Shown in pieces: positions 52,773-62,037 of a stretch of 64,000 bases of DNA. Every line of letters starts with the position of its first letter. Positions within the stretch are counted from its first letter, which is position 1. The notes beneath the pieces were generated by a model, which did no database searches, was not told the origin of the DNA, and was given only the letters and a program-made list of their open reading frames with translations. The stretch is taken from positions 1 through 64,000 of the forward strand of contig URAZ01000005.1 in NCBI GenBank assembly GCA_900545925.1. The letters run 5' to 3'. The position numbers were made by a program, and so were the translations under genes. This stretch comes from an uncultured Eubacteriales bacterium (lineage in GTDB: Bacteria > Bacillota > Clostridia > Oscillospirales > Oscillospiraceae).

Positions 52773-52809
52773 AAAAAATCCCCCCTATCAGCATACGCGG
52801 ACAGGGGGA
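52773..52809 (-). terminator. Terminator of the MATE gene
   Basis: On the minus strand TCCCCCTGTC pairs with GATAGGGGGGA (one mismatch), followed by TTTTTT and at once by the ATG of the small membrane peptide. Confidence 0.65.
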
Positions 52810-52827
52810 AAAGGTGTCTGCTTCGGA

Positions 52828-54180
52828 TTACCGGAGTTTGTGGCGGAAGAACCAGATCTGGAAGGGAAGAGATACGACGAAGGTCAGAAGATCTGCGCCT
52901 GGCTGGCTCATTTCTACGCCGGGCAGGCCCAGCATGCGCGGCAACAGAAGAATGAGCGGCACATACAGCAGTCCGTTGCGGCAGCTGGCCAAAAGCGTCG
53001 CGGCCTGATGGAAGCCGAGGCACTGGTATAATTGGTTTACATAAGTCGAGTATCCCATCAGCGGCATGACGGCGCAGGCATAGAGCAGTGCCTGACGGCC
53101 GATGCGCGTGACCTCCGCATCGTCGCGGAAGAAGTGCATGATCTCGTCGGGAAAGAGCGAGATCACAGCCGCACAGACGATGCACACCGTTGTTCCGAGC
53201 AGCACGGAAAACCAGAACGCCTGCCGCGTGCGCTTTTTATCGCCCGCGCCGAAATTATACCCGGCGACCGGCTGGAAGCCCTGCCCGATGCCGATCACGA
53301 TTGAACGGACAAGCAGATAGACCTTGTTGGAGATCGTCACGGCGGCGACCGCCGCGTCGGAATAGACGGCTGCTGCGTTGTTTAAAAGCGCCGAGGACAG
53401 ACTGGCGAAGCCCTGCCTGCAGATCGTCGGGAAGCCGACAAGCAGAATTTCGCCGTAAAGTCCGGGCCGTTTGCTGACGCAGCGGAGGTGAACCCGCACG
53501 ATGCTCCGCCCGTGCAGGAACAGCCACGCAAGGATGCAGAAGCTGACCAGCTGACTGAGCGCTGTGGCCAGCGCTGCGCCCGCGATGCCCATATCGAAGA
53601 CAAAGATGAACAGCGGGTCGAGTGCGACGTTCAGGAGTCCGCCTGTGCAGATGCCGTACATGGAGAGCATTGCCTCACCCTCGGAGCGCAAGGTGTTGTT
53701 CAGCACGAACGAGGCGCACATGATGGGCGCAGCCAGCAGAATAATGCGCGCGTAGCTTTCGGAGTAGGGGAGAATCGTTTCCGTTGAGCCAAGCAGCCGC
53801 ATAAGCGGCCGGAGCGTGCAGAGGCCTGCAATGCAGATGAGAAGGCCCACGGCGGCGGCAAAAAAGAACGCACTGCTTGCGGTGCGGTTAGCCCGCTCGT
53901 TGTCCCGGTTGCCGAGACTGCGGCTGATGATCGACCCGCAGCCCATGCCGATGCCGAAACCGAAAGCCTGAATGATGGACATGAGCGAAAAAACGACGCC
54001 GACTGCTGCAGAAGCGCTTGTGGACAGCTTGGAGACAAAATAGGTGTCGGCAGTATTGTAAAACACGGAAATCAGCTGTGACGCCAGCGTCGGAACAGAC
54101 AGCGATACGATTAACTTCGGAATCGGTGTGTACAGCATTCGGTCGCGCTGCTGCTCACTGGAAATGACACGCGCGGGCAT
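52828..54180 (-). CDS. MATE family multidrug/organic cation exporter
   Basis: A 450-residue membrane protein with twelve hydrophobic segments in two similar halves. MATE signatures are LASQLISVFYNTADTYFVSKL in the first helix pair, GMGCGSIISRSLG at the end of the third helix, and the matching QGFQPVAGYNFGAGDKKR in the second half. It exports cationic compounds in exchange for Na+ or H+. It has a good promoter at 54209-54237 and runs divergently from the lipoprotein gene. Confidence 0.92.
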   Translation of the reverse strand: MPARVISSEQQRDRMLYTPIPKLIVSLSVPTLASQLISVFYNTADTYFVSKLSTSASAAVGVVFSLMSIIQAFGFGIGMGCGSIISRSLGNRDNERANRTASSAFFFAAAVGLLICIAGLCTLRPLMRLLGSTETILPYSESYARIILLAAPIMCASFVLNNTLRSEGEAMLSMYGICTGGLLNVALDPLFIFVFDMGIAGAALATALSQLVSFCILAWLFLHGRSIVRVHLRCVSKRPGLYGEILLVGFPTICRQGFASLSSALLNNAAAVYSDAAVAAVTISNKVYLLVRSIVIGIGQGFQPVAGYNFGAGDKKRTRQAFWFSVLLGTTVCIVCAAVISLFPDEIMHFFRDDAEVTRIGRQALLYACAVMPLMGYSTYVNQLYQCLGFHQAATLLASCRNGLLYVPLILLLPRMLGLPGVEMSQPGADLLTFVVSLPFQIWFFRHKLR

Positions 54181-54208
54181 AAAGTGCCTCCTGTTGCGGT
54201 TTTTTTAC

Positions 54209-54237
54209 AGTATAGCACGAATTTCTGCGAATTCCAA
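54209..54237 (-). promoter_or_regulatory. Promoter of the MATE gene
   Basis: Minus-strand TTGGAA (54232-54237), 17 bp spacer, TATACT (54209-54214). Confidence 0.65.
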
Positions 54238-54372
54238 GCAGTATGAAAAATGGTCAATTTACTTAATTCTTTCTTAAATCTGTTCCGGAGGGGTTTCTTT
54301 TTTGCTGGTTTTCTGTTACGATGTGGCAGCACGGAAAACTATGCTATATGCGAACAGGAAGGAGAATCGTTT

Positions 54373-56817
54373 ATGACAAAACGGATTCTTTCCGTCTGCC
54401 TTGTGCTCGTTCTGCTGTTCGGCGTTCTCGCCGGATGCAGCAAAAGTGAGCCGCAGTCGGCGGACGATACAAAAAAGACAGAACAAAACGCTGCGGAGGA
54501 CAAGACCTCGACGCAGTTTGCCTACCAAGCACAGTATTTTGATTTGCCGGAGGATATCCAGTGGATTGGCACGAGTTGCGTTTCCGGCGACACGCTCTAC
54601 TTTTCCGCCAGCATTCCGGACGGCGGACAGGAGACTTACACCGATGAAAATGGCGAGGAAATCTCCTACGATACCTATTCCGAGGTCATCTTCCGCTTTG
54701 ATCTCGACACCGGCGAATGTGTGCAGCTTGACAATTATGTAGCGGAGCCGGTCACGGAAGATCCGGATGCTCCCGACGGTGTGACGATGAACCCGGACGG
54801 CAGCATGCAGGTTTTCAACAGCAGTACCAACATCCAGACTATGGCGGCCGGTGCGGACGGCACACTCTGGCTCTACCGGCAGACGAGCCGCTATACGGAC
54901 GACGGGACGGAGGGCGATTCCATCTCCGAACTGATTCAGCTTGATGCGCACGGTACGCTGCTGCGCACCATCACGCCCGTTTCCGATGAAGAGACGGACA
55001 GCACCGAAAGCTGGCGCTACAGCTATATCGATACCATTCTTTCCGATGATAAGGGCTATGTCTATACTTACGACTATCAGGCCGTCAATGTCTACGGTCC
55101 GGACGGCAGCTTCGTGTTCAGCAAGTCCGGCGACGAGCTGAACGGCCAGATCTGCCAGCTGTCCGCCAGCGAGGTCGGCATGACGACCTCCTCCGCAGAC
55201 GGCAAGATGGTCTTCAAGCAGCTTGACCCGGAGACGAAGGACTGGGGCAAGGAAACGCCCGTTTCCTCCCGCGCGTGGAACATCCTCCCCGGCAATGATG
55301 TCTATGCCTATTTCTTTATGGATAACGGCAATATCTTCGGTGAACGCAGGGACACCGGTGACGTTGAGAAGGTCGTTGACTGGATGGCCTGCGACGTGGA
55401 CAGCAACACCATCAATTCCGACCGCTTCGGCTTCCTCTCCGACGGCCGTATCGTCGCTGTGACTTATGAGTATGCAGACAACGGTCCCAGCAAGCAGCAG
55501 ATTCTGGTCCTCAACCGTGTGGACGCGGCTTCTGTGCAGACCAAGACCGAACTGACACTGGCCTGCTTCTACCTTGACTACAACCTCCGCAGCCAGATTG
55601 TCAGATTCAACAAGACCAACCCGGATTACCGCATCGTTGTCAAGGACTATTCGGAATATGCGACCGATGACGATTCCAATGCCGGTCTTACCAAACTCAA
55701 TACGGAGATCATTTCTGGCAATGTGCCCGATATTATCGCCAACGAAACGGAATTCCCTCTTGCACAGTACGCTTCTAAGGGCCTATTGGAAGACCTGTGG
55801 CCGTATATCGATGCGGATCCCGAATATTCGCGCGATAAGCTTATGGCGCAGCCGTTGAACGCGGCGCAGACAGAAGGCAAACTCTACCGCCTGCCCCTCG
55901 ACTTCGGCGTTACGACTGCGGTCGGACTTGGCAAAGTTGTGGGCGAGTACACGACATGGACGCTGGCTGATGTCAACGATGCACTTTCCAAGCTTCCCGA
56001 GGGCGCGACGGTTTTCAACAAATATTACACCCAGGCCGAGATGCTGCAATACTGCGTTGCAATGAATGCGGAAAGCTTCATGAACTGGCAGGACGGAACA
56101 TGCAGCTTTGACTCTGACGAATTCCGCGCGCTTCTGGAGTTTGTCAAGCCTTTCCCGACAGACTATGACTGGCAATCGGATTCGGATGATTATGAAAGCG
56201 ATTTCACCCGCCTGAAAAACGGCAAGCAGCTGCTCTATCCGACGTCACTTTCCGGTTTCAGTGATCTGTACTATACCTTCGCCGCACTGAACAACGACAT
56301 TCGCTTTGTTGGCTTCCCGCGCGAGGACGGCTCCAGCGGCAACGCGTTCAACGCCAGCTGCACGCTTTCCATCTCCACGACATGCAAGGATAAGTCCGGT
56401 GCATGGGCCTTTATCCGCTCAACGCTCTCTGATGACTACCAGAAGAATCTCTGGAATTACCCCATCGTGAAGTCAGTCTTTGAGGCAAAAGCGCAGGAGG
56501 CTATGACGCAGGAATACGAGACAGACGCCGACGGCAATCAGATCCTCGATGACGACGGCAATCCCATCCCCATCTCCAACGGCGGCATGAGTTACGGCGA
56601 CGAGCCGATGATCGAACTCTATGCCGTCACGCAGGAACAGTACGATGCTGTAATGGCGCTTATTGATTCTACGACCAGCTTTGTGGATTACGATCAGAAT
56701 GTTCTGTCCATCATCTCCGACGAAGCCGCAGGCTATTTTGCCGGCAGCAAGACCGTCGAAGAGGCATCTAAACTCATTCAGAGCCGCGTCGGTCTCTATA
56801 TGCAGGAGCAGAAATAA
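54373..56817 (+). CDS. Lipoprotein with C-terminal family 1 solute-binding-like domain
   Basis: An 814-residue lipoprotein with lipobox LAGC (lipidated Cys near residue 20), a Thr/Glu-rich linker, a beta-rich region at about 45-405 with DG-turn repeats as in propeller proteins, and a solute-binding-like domain from about 410 (TELTLACFYLDYNLRSQIVRFN, DIIANETEFPLAQYASKGLL). It is a paralogue of the protein at 79-2202. No transport permease is near. The ATG at 54373 follows AGGAAGGAGA; an in-frame start at 54250 would add 41 residues before the signal peptide and is rejected. Function unknown; ligand sensing or capture is an inference. Confidence 0.78.
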   Translation: MTKRILSVCLVLVLLFGVLAGCSKSEPQSADDTKKTEQNAAEDKTSTQFAYQAQYFDLPEDIQWIGTSCVSGDTLYFSASIPDGGQETYTDENGEEISYDTYSEVIFRFDLDTGECVQLDNYVAEPVTEDPDAPDGVTMNPDGSMQVFNSSTNIQTMAAGADGTLWLYRQTSRYTDDGTEGDSISELIQLDAHGTLLRTITPVSDEETDSTESWRYSYIDTILSDDKGYVYTYDYQAVNVYGPDGSFVFSKSGDELNGQICQLSASEVGMTTSSADGKMVFKQLDPETKDWGKETPVSSRAWNILPGNDVYAYFFMDNGNIFGERRDTGDVEKVVDWMACDVDSNTINSDRFGFLSDGRIVAVTYEYADNGPSKQQILVLNRVDAASVQTKTELTLACFYLDYNLRSQIVRFNKTNPDYRIVVKDYSEYATDDDSNAGLTKLNTEIISGNVPDIIANETEFPLAQYASKGLLEDLWPYIDADPEYSRDKLMAQPLNAAQTEGKLYRLPLDFGVTTAVGLGKVVGEYTTWTLADVNDALSKLPEGATVFNKYYTQAEMLQYCVAMNAESFMNWQDGTCSFDSDEFRALLEFVKPFPTDYDWQSDSDDYESDFTRLKNGKQLLYPTSLSGFSDLYYTFAALNNDIRFVGFPREDGSSGNAFNASCTLSISTTCKDKSGAWAFIRSTLSDDYQKNLWNYPIVKSVFEAKAQEAMTQEYETDADGNQILDDDGNPIPISNGGMSYGDEPMIELYAVTQEQYDAVMALIDSTTSFVDYDQNVLSIISDEAAGYFAGSKTVEEASKLIQSRVGLYMQEQK

Positions 56818-56915
56818 TGCCCCGATAACGGAGTGCTGCAGCCCTCTTCATTCGTAAAAGAGACGAATTCGCCGTTATTTCCATAGAACTGTTTTATTCC
56901 GCATGGTAAAGCAGG

Positions 56916-56945
56916 CCCCTGCCTCTTGCAGATGAGAGGCAGGGG
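56916..56945 (-). terminator. Terminator of gltX
   Basis: CCCCTGCCTCT (56916-56926) pairs exactly with AGAGGCAGGGG (56935-56945). Confidence 0.75.
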
Positions 56946-56955
56946 CTGATTTTCT

Positions 56956-58443
56956 TCATTTTTGAAGCAGTTCGATGCCGGTTTTCACGCGTGCGATTGA
57001 TTCTTCCTTGCCTAGAAGTGCACACAATTCTGTTGCGCCGCCGGGCGTCGAGGCTTTGCCGGATACGGCTACGCGCAGCGGCCAGAGAATGATGGAGTTC
57101 TTGACCTCCAGCTTGGCTGCCAGCGCGACGAGTGCGTCGTAAAGCGCCTCATTTGTCCACGTTTCCAGCCCCTCCAGAACCGGCAGAACGGCCTGCAGCG
57201 ACGAAAGACTGTTTTCCAGCGTTGTCTTGGACTTTTTGTGGACGTACAGGTCTGTCGAATACACGGGCAGCTTGTCAATGAAATCCACGCGTTCGGGAAG
57301 GTCGGACAGAATCTCACAGCGCGGCTGCACCAGCGCGGCGACCGCCTTCAGATCAATCGCGGGATTTGTAATGACAGATTTCAGAACCGGCTCGGCCTTG
57401 GAAAAGAATGCCTCTGGGCTGAGTTTTTTCATGTATTCCGCGTTCATCCAGCGCAGCTTGTTGATATCGAATACAGCGGGGGACTTGGAAATGCCGGAAA
57501 TGTCAAAGATCTCGGCAAGTTCGCAGAGCGTATAGAACTCCCGCTCTGCATATTCGCCCTTCGGACTCCAGCCAAGCAGCGCAACATAATTGAGCACAGC
57601 CTCAGTCAGATAGCCTTCGCGGATGAGATCCTCATAACTCGGGTCACCATGGCGCTTGGACATCTTGTGCTGCGCGTCGCGCATAACAGGGGAGCAGTGG
57701 ACATATGTCGGGATTTCCCAGCCAAAGGCTTCGTACAGCAGATTGTACTTGGGCGCCGAGGACAGGTATTCGCTGCCGCGCACGACATGTGTGATGCCCA
57801 TCAGATGGTCGTCAACGACGTTTGCGAAATTATACGTCGGCAGACCGTCAGACTTCAGCAGCACCTGATCTTCCAACTCCTTGTTCTCTACCGTGATATC
57901 GCCGAAGGAGGCGTCATGGAACGTTGTTGTACCCTCATGCGGGATGCGCTGACGGATGACGAACGGTTCGCCCGCCTCCACGCGCTTTTTTGCCTCCTCA
58001 AGCGGCAGATCACGGCAGGCGCAGACGTGTTTTTTGATCTCGCCTGTCTCGTCTCCAGCCTCTTCCTCGTCTGATTTCTGGCAGAAGCAGTAATACGCGC
58101 CGCCCTTTTCGCACAGCAGCTTCGCATACTTGCCGAACAGATCGCGCCGTTCAGACTGCACATACGGGCCAACTGGACCGCCGACGTCTGGTCCCTCGTC
58201 ATGCGTCAGACCACACTCGGCCATCGTCTTGTAGATTACATCGACCGCGCCCTCGACCAGACGGCCCTGATCGGTGTCTTCAATGCGGAGAATGAACTTG
58301 CCGTGGTGGCGGCGGGCAATCAGCCATGTATAAAGCGCAGTGCGCAGGTTGCCAACGTGCATATAGCCCGTGGGGCTCGGAGCAAAGCGGGTGCGGACCT
58401 CGCCGTGCGGGATGCGCGCTTCCATCTGCTCAAAAAAATCCAT
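56956..58443 (-). CDS. gltX: Glutamyl-tRNA synthetase
   Basis: A 495-residue class I synthetase. HIGH motif in APSPTGYMHVGNLRTALY near residue 25, a Cys-containing insert (CFC, CAC around 130-150), and KMSKRHGDPS as the KMSKS loop near residue 255, followed by a helical anticodon domain. Bacteria of this group often use one enzyme for both tRNA-Glu and tRNA-Gln with later amidation; that cannot be judged here. It has a promoter back to back with that of trpS. Confidence 0.96.
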   Translation of the reverse strand: MDFFEQMEARIPHGEVRTRFAPSPTGYMHVGNLRTALYTWLIARRHHGKFILRIEDTDQGRLVEGAVDVIYKTMAECGLTHDEGPDVGGPVGPYVQSERRDLFGKYAKLLCEKGGAYYCFCQKSDEEEAGDETGEIKKHVCACRDLPLEEAKKRVEAGEPFVIRQRIPHEGTTTFHDASFGDITVENKELEDQVLLKSDGLPTYNFANVVDDHLMGITHVVRGSEYLSSAPKYNLLYEAFGWEIPTYVHCSPVMRDAQHKMSKRHGDPSYEDLIREGYLTEAVLNYVALLGWSPKGEYAEREFYTLCELAEIFDISGISKSPAVFDINKLRWMNAEYMKKLSPEAFFSKAEPVLKSVITNPAIDLKAVAALVQPRCEILSDLPERVDFIDKLPVYSTDLYVHKKSKTTLENSLSSLQAVLPVLEGLETWTNEALYDALVALAAKLEVKNSIILWPLRVAVSGKASTPGGATELCALLGKEESIARVKTGIELLQK

Positions 58444-58482
58444 GATGCGTATTCCTCCAATAAAAATAAATACAGTGTAAAC

Positions 58483-58511
58483 ATTATATAGTTTTTTTCA
58501 GAAACAGTCAA
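58483..58511 (-). promoter_or_regulatory. Promoter of gltX
   Basis: Minus-strand TTGACT (58506-58511), 17 bp spacer, TATAAT (58483-58488). Confidence 0.75.
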
Positions 58512-58518
58512 TCATTGA

Positions 58519-58547
58519 TTGCGCATTCCGGCGGTTTGTGGTATGAT
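58519..58547 (+). promoter_or_regulatory. Promoter of trpS
   Basis: TTGCGC (58519-58524), 17 bp spacer, TATGAT (58542-58547). Its -35 is only seven bases from that of gltX. No T-box is present before either synthetase gene. Confidence 0.6.
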
Positions 58548-58581
58548 AAGCACATCTATCGAATAGAAAGAAGGACATATC

Positions 58582-59574
58582 ATGGACGAAAAAAAACGCA
58601 TCTTTTCCGGTATCCAGCCCAGCGGCGATCTGACGCTTGGCTCCTATATGGGCGCGATCAAAAACTGGGTCGATCTACAGGACGAATATGAGTGCGTCTA
58701 TTGTATCGTCGATATGCACGCCATTACTGTCCGGCAGGTTCCGGCTGATCTGCGCCGCAGAAGTCTGGAGCAGCTTGCGCAGTATATCGCCTGCGGCCTC
58801 GACCCGCAGAAAAACATCATGTTTATCCAGTCCCATGTGCCGCAGCACGCGGAACTCTCCTGGGTCCTAGGCTGCTATACGCAGTTCGGCGAACTGTCGC
58901 GCATGACGCAGTTCAAAATGAAATCGCAGCAGCATGCAGATAATATTACCGCCGGCCTGTTTACCTATCCTGTGCTGATGGCCGCCGATATCCTGCTTTA
59001 TCAGACTGACCTTGTCCCCGTCGGTGAGGATCAGCGCCAGCATGTTGAACTCTGCCGCGACATCGGCGCGCGCTTCAACAATTCCTTCCCCGACACCTTC
59101 AAGCTGCCCGAGGCGTTCATTCCCAAAATGGGCGCACGCGTTATGAGCCTCGGCAATCCGGAGAACAAGATGTCAAAGTCCGATCCCGACGGCTGCGTCT
59201 TCCTCATGGATAAGCCCGAGGATATCATGCGCAAATTCAAGCGCGCCGTGACCGACTGCGAAACCGCCGTCCGCTTTGACAAGGAAAACAAACCCGGCAT
59301 CTCTAATCTCCTTACGATCTACTGCGCCGCCACCGGCAAGACCATCGAGCAGGCCGAGGCAGAGTTTGCAGATCAGGGCTACGGCGTCTTCAAGCCCGCT
59401 GTCGGCGAAGCCGTTGTCGAACTTGTCCGTCCCATCCGCGAAAAGACCGAGCAGCTGCTCGGCGATAAGGCGTATCTGGAAAGCATCTACAAGGAGGGCG
59501 CTGAGCGCGCATCTTATCTCGCCAACAAGACCCTCCGCAAGGTCTACAAAAAGGTCGGCTTCGTCGCGCGGTAA
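58582..59574 (+). CDS. trpS: Tryptophanyl-tRNA synthetase
   Basis: A 330-residue class I synthetase of normal length. The HIGH-equivalent is SGIQPSGDLTLGSYMGA and the KMSKS loop is NKMSKSDPDGCVF near residue 197; DLVPVGEDQRQHVEL is also conserved. Start ATG 58582 follows AAAGAAGGA. It is followed by a small inverted-repeat element and then the wall-polymer genes. Confidence 0.96.
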   Translation: MDEKKRIFSGIQPSGDLTLGSYMGAIKNWVDLQDEYECVYCIVDMHAITVRQVPADLRRRSLEQLAQYIACGLDPQKNIMFIQSHVPQHAELSWVLGCYTQFGELSRMTQFKMKSQQHADNITAGLFTYPVLMAADILLYQTDLVPVGEDQRQHVELCRDIGARFNNSFPDTFKLPEAFIPKMGARVMSLGNPENKMSKSDPDGCVFLMDKPEDIMRKFKRAVTDCETAVRFDKENKPGISNLLTIYCAATGKTIEQAEAEFADQGYGVFKPAVGEAVVELVRPIREKTEQLLGDKAYLESIYKEGAERASYLANKTLRKVYKKVGFVAR

Positions 59575-59597
59575 CGCATGAAGCACGCTGCTTCCCA

Positions 59598-59703
59598 GTA
59601 GGGGCCGATGCCCACATCGGCCCGTTGGGAAGTGCCGAATTTGCCGTAGATTTCCGCAAAAACGGCCATATTCTGCCGGGCCGATGTGGGCATCGGCCCC
59701 TAC
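59598..59703. mobile_element. 106 bp MITE-like element with 26 bp perfect terminal repeats
   Basis: The left end, GTAGGGGCCGATGCCCACAT plus CGGCCC (59598-59623), is the exact reverse complement of the right end (59678-59703), and each end is itself partly palindromic. The 54 bp interior includes GCCGAATTTGCCGTAGATTTCC. There is no coding capacity. A diverged second copy of almost the same length lies at 62802-62905, and degenerate core copies near 17060 and 56865. Confidence 0.7.
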
Positions 59704-59745
59704 ACAGGCAGAGCGTCGGCCCCCACACAAGGTTAAACAATCATT

Positions 59746-60828
59746 ATGACAACAAAACAAGTCGTTTACATGCTGCTGGCGATGCTTGTCGCCGCAGCTG
59801 TGTCGTTTGCGTCCACGCCGATGGTCAAGACGCTGGCCTGTAAGGTCGGTGCGATCGATGTGCCAAAGGATAACCGCCGCATGCACAAGGTTCCCATTCC
59901 ACGCATGGGCGGTCTGGCGATTTTCCTGGCGTTTCTGCTGTCGGTTCTCGTCTTCGCAGACATTGACCGGCAGATGCAGGGCATTTTGCTCGGCTCCATT
60001 ATGATCGTTATTCTCGGCGTTCTGGACGATATCATGGCACTCAAGGCGCTGCCAAAGCTGTTTGTCCAGATTGCCGCCGCAGGCGTCGCTGTCTGGCACG
60101 GCTGCACAATTCAGTTTGTCTCCAACCCCAACGTCTTTTCCGAGGCAACCTATCTCAATCTCGGCTGGCTGTCCATCCCCGTCACCATCATCTGGATCGT
60201 CGCTATCACCAACGCCGTCAATTTTATCGACGGCCTCGACGGCCTCGCCGTCGGTGTGTCTGCCATCTCGACCGCGTCCTTGATCGTCGTGGCGCTCATG
60301 GTGAAGGAGGTCAACATCGCCATCATCCTCTGTGCGCTCTTCGGCGCATGCCTCGGCTTTATCCCGTATAACATGAACCCTGCGAAAATTTTCATGGGCG
60401 ACACCGGCTCGACCTTTCTCGGCTATATTCTTGCCACGCTTTCCATTACGGGCCTGTTCAAGATGTATGCCATTATCTCCTTTGCCGTGCCGTTCCTCAT
60501 CCTCGGTATCCCAATCTTCGATATCAGCTTTGCCTTCCTGCGCCGTATTGCCCACGGCCAGAACCCGATGAAGGCCGACCGCGGCCATTTCCATCACCGC
60601 CTCATCGACATGGGCTTCTCACAGAAGCAGGCTGTCGCCATCGCCTATATGCTGACCGGCATTTTAGGGTTAGCTGCTGTGCTGCTGACGTCCTCGGGCG
60701 AACTCAAGGCGCTCATTCTCATCGCTGCAATTTTTATTGTCAGCGCTATCGGCTTCAAGCTGATCTTCTCGAAGAACGACCCGGCAGAGGACGAGCCGGA
60801 AGAAAAACAGGAGGAACCGCATGAATAA
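59746..60828 (+). CDS. tagO: Undecaprenyl-phosphate N-acetylhexosamine-1-phosphate transferase, TagO/WecA type
   Basis: A 360-residue polytopic membrane enzyme with about ten helices that loads a sugar-1-phosphate from a UDP-sugar onto undecaprenyl phosphate, the first step of teichoic acid or related polymer synthesis. Motifs are DNRRMHKVPIPRMGG, LDDIMALKALPK, NFIDGLDGLAVG, FMGDTGSTFLGY and the loop HFHHRLID. The C-terminal tail is strongly acidic. It overlaps wecB by eight bases, which supports a linked role in wall-polymer precursors. Confidence 0.9.
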   Translation: MTTKQVVYMLLAMLVAAAVSFASTPMVKTLACKVGAIDVPKDNRRMHKVPIPRMGGLAIFLAFLLSVLVFADIDRQMQGILLGSIMIVILGVLDDIMALKALPKLFVQIAAAGVAVWHGCTIQFVSNPNVFSEATYLNLGWLSIPVTIIWIVAITNAVNFIDGLDGLAVGVSAISTASLIVVALMVKEVNIAIILCALFGACLGFIPYNMNPAKIFMGDTGSTFLGYILATLSITGLFKMYAIISFAVPFLILGIPIFDISFAFLRRIAHGQNPMKADRGHFHHRLIDMGFSQKQAVAIAYMLTGILGLAAVLLTSSGELKALILIAAIFIVSAIGFKLIFSKNDPAEDEPEEKQEEPHE

Positions 60829-61969
60829 GCTGAAAGTCATGTCCGTCTTCGGCACAAGGCCGGAGGCCATCAAAATGGCGCCGCTTGTCAAGGCGCTGCA
60901 GGCCTGTGAGCAGATTGAAAGTATCGTCTGCCTGACCGGTCAGCACCGGGAAATGCTTGATTCCGTCATGGAAATCTTCCGGCTGACGGGGGATTACGAC
61001 CTGCATATCATGGAAAAGCGCCAGACGCTTTCCACCATCACAACCAAGACGCTTCTTGGCATGGACGAAGTTTTAAATGCAGCCAAACCTGACCTTGTTC
61101 TTGTCCACGGCGACACGTCCACAACGTTCGCCGGTGCGCTTGCCGCGTTCTATCATCAGGTCAAGGTCGGTCATGTTGAGGCCGGACTTCGTACCTGGGA
61201 CAAATACTCCCCCTTCCCGGAGGAGATGAACCGCACGCTCGTCGGCGATATTGCCGATCTGCATTTTTCCCCAACAAAGGCCAATGCGGACAATCTGCGC
61301 CGCGAGGCCATTATGGGCGACATTTTCATCACCGGCAATACGGCAATCGATGCCATGCAGTATACCGTGAAGCCGAATTTTGTTTTCCCGACGGCGCTGC
61401 TCAACGAACTGGACTTCCAAAATCACCGGATTATTGCCGTTACCTGCCACCGGCGGGAGAATTACGGCAAACCCATGGAGGACATCATGCACGCCATTCT
61501 GGAAATCGTGGAGACGCACCTCGATGTGGAGGTTGTCTATCCCGTCCACCTGAGCCCCGTCGTGCGCGAATGTGCGTTCCCGATTTTAGGCGGCCATGAC
61601 CGCATCCACCTGATCGACCCGGTCGATGTGGAGGAAATGCACAATCTCATTGCCCGCTGTTATATGGTCATGACGGATTCCGGCGGATTGCAGGAGGAAG
61701 CACCTGCCCTCGGTAAGCCCGTCCTTGTCATGCGCCGCGAGACGGAGCGCCCGGAGGCCATCACTGCCGGAACGGCGAAGCTTGCCGGCGTAGAAAAGAA
61801 CGAGATTGTGCGGCTTGCAAACGAACTGCTGGACAATCCAGACGCGTATGCGAGCATGGCAAAGGCCGTCAACCCCTACGGAGACGGCCATGCAAGCGAA
61901 CGCATTGTGAAGGCAATTTTGTGGCACTTCGGCCGCACAGCGGAAAGACCAGCTGATTTCGGCGCCTGA
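60821..61969 (+). CDS. wecB: UDP-N-acetylglucosamine 2-epimerase (non-hydrolysing)
   Basis: A 382-residue cytosolic enzyme that interconverts UDP-GlcNAc and UDP-ManNAc. Motifs are FGTRPEAIKMAPL, LTGQHREML, VHGDTSTTFAGALAAFY, HVEAGLRTWDKYSPFPEEMN and DSGGLQEEAPALGKPVLVMR. Coupled to the TagO-type gene by overlap, it would supply UDP-ManNAc for the linkage unit of wall teichoic acid-like polymers, which LCP enzymes such as the one at 36070-37359 then attach to peptidoglycan (inference). Confidence 0.94.
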   Translation: MNKLKVMSVFGTRPEAIKMAPLVKALQACEQIESIVCLTGQHREMLDSVMEIFRLTGDYDLHIMEKRQTLSTITTKTLLGMDEVLNAAKPDLVLVHGDTSTTFAGALAAFYHQVKVGHVEAGLRTWDKYSPFPEEMNRTLVGDIADLHFSPTKANADNLRREAIMGDIFITGNTAIDAMQYTVKPNFVFPTALLNELDFQNHRIIAVTCHRRENYGKPMEDIMHAILEIVETHLDVEVVYPVHLSPVVRECAFPILGGHDRIHLIDPVDVEEMHNLIARCYMVMTDSGGLQEEAPALGKPVLVMRRETERPEAITAGTAKLAGVEKNEIVRLANELLDNPDAYASMAKAVNPYGDGHASERIVKAILWHFGRTAERPADFGA

Positions 61970-62037
61970 GCGGAAGCAATAGGAAAGGACGGTGACGGAC
62001 GACGGAGCAGAACCAGAAAAACAAGCGGACGTTACTG

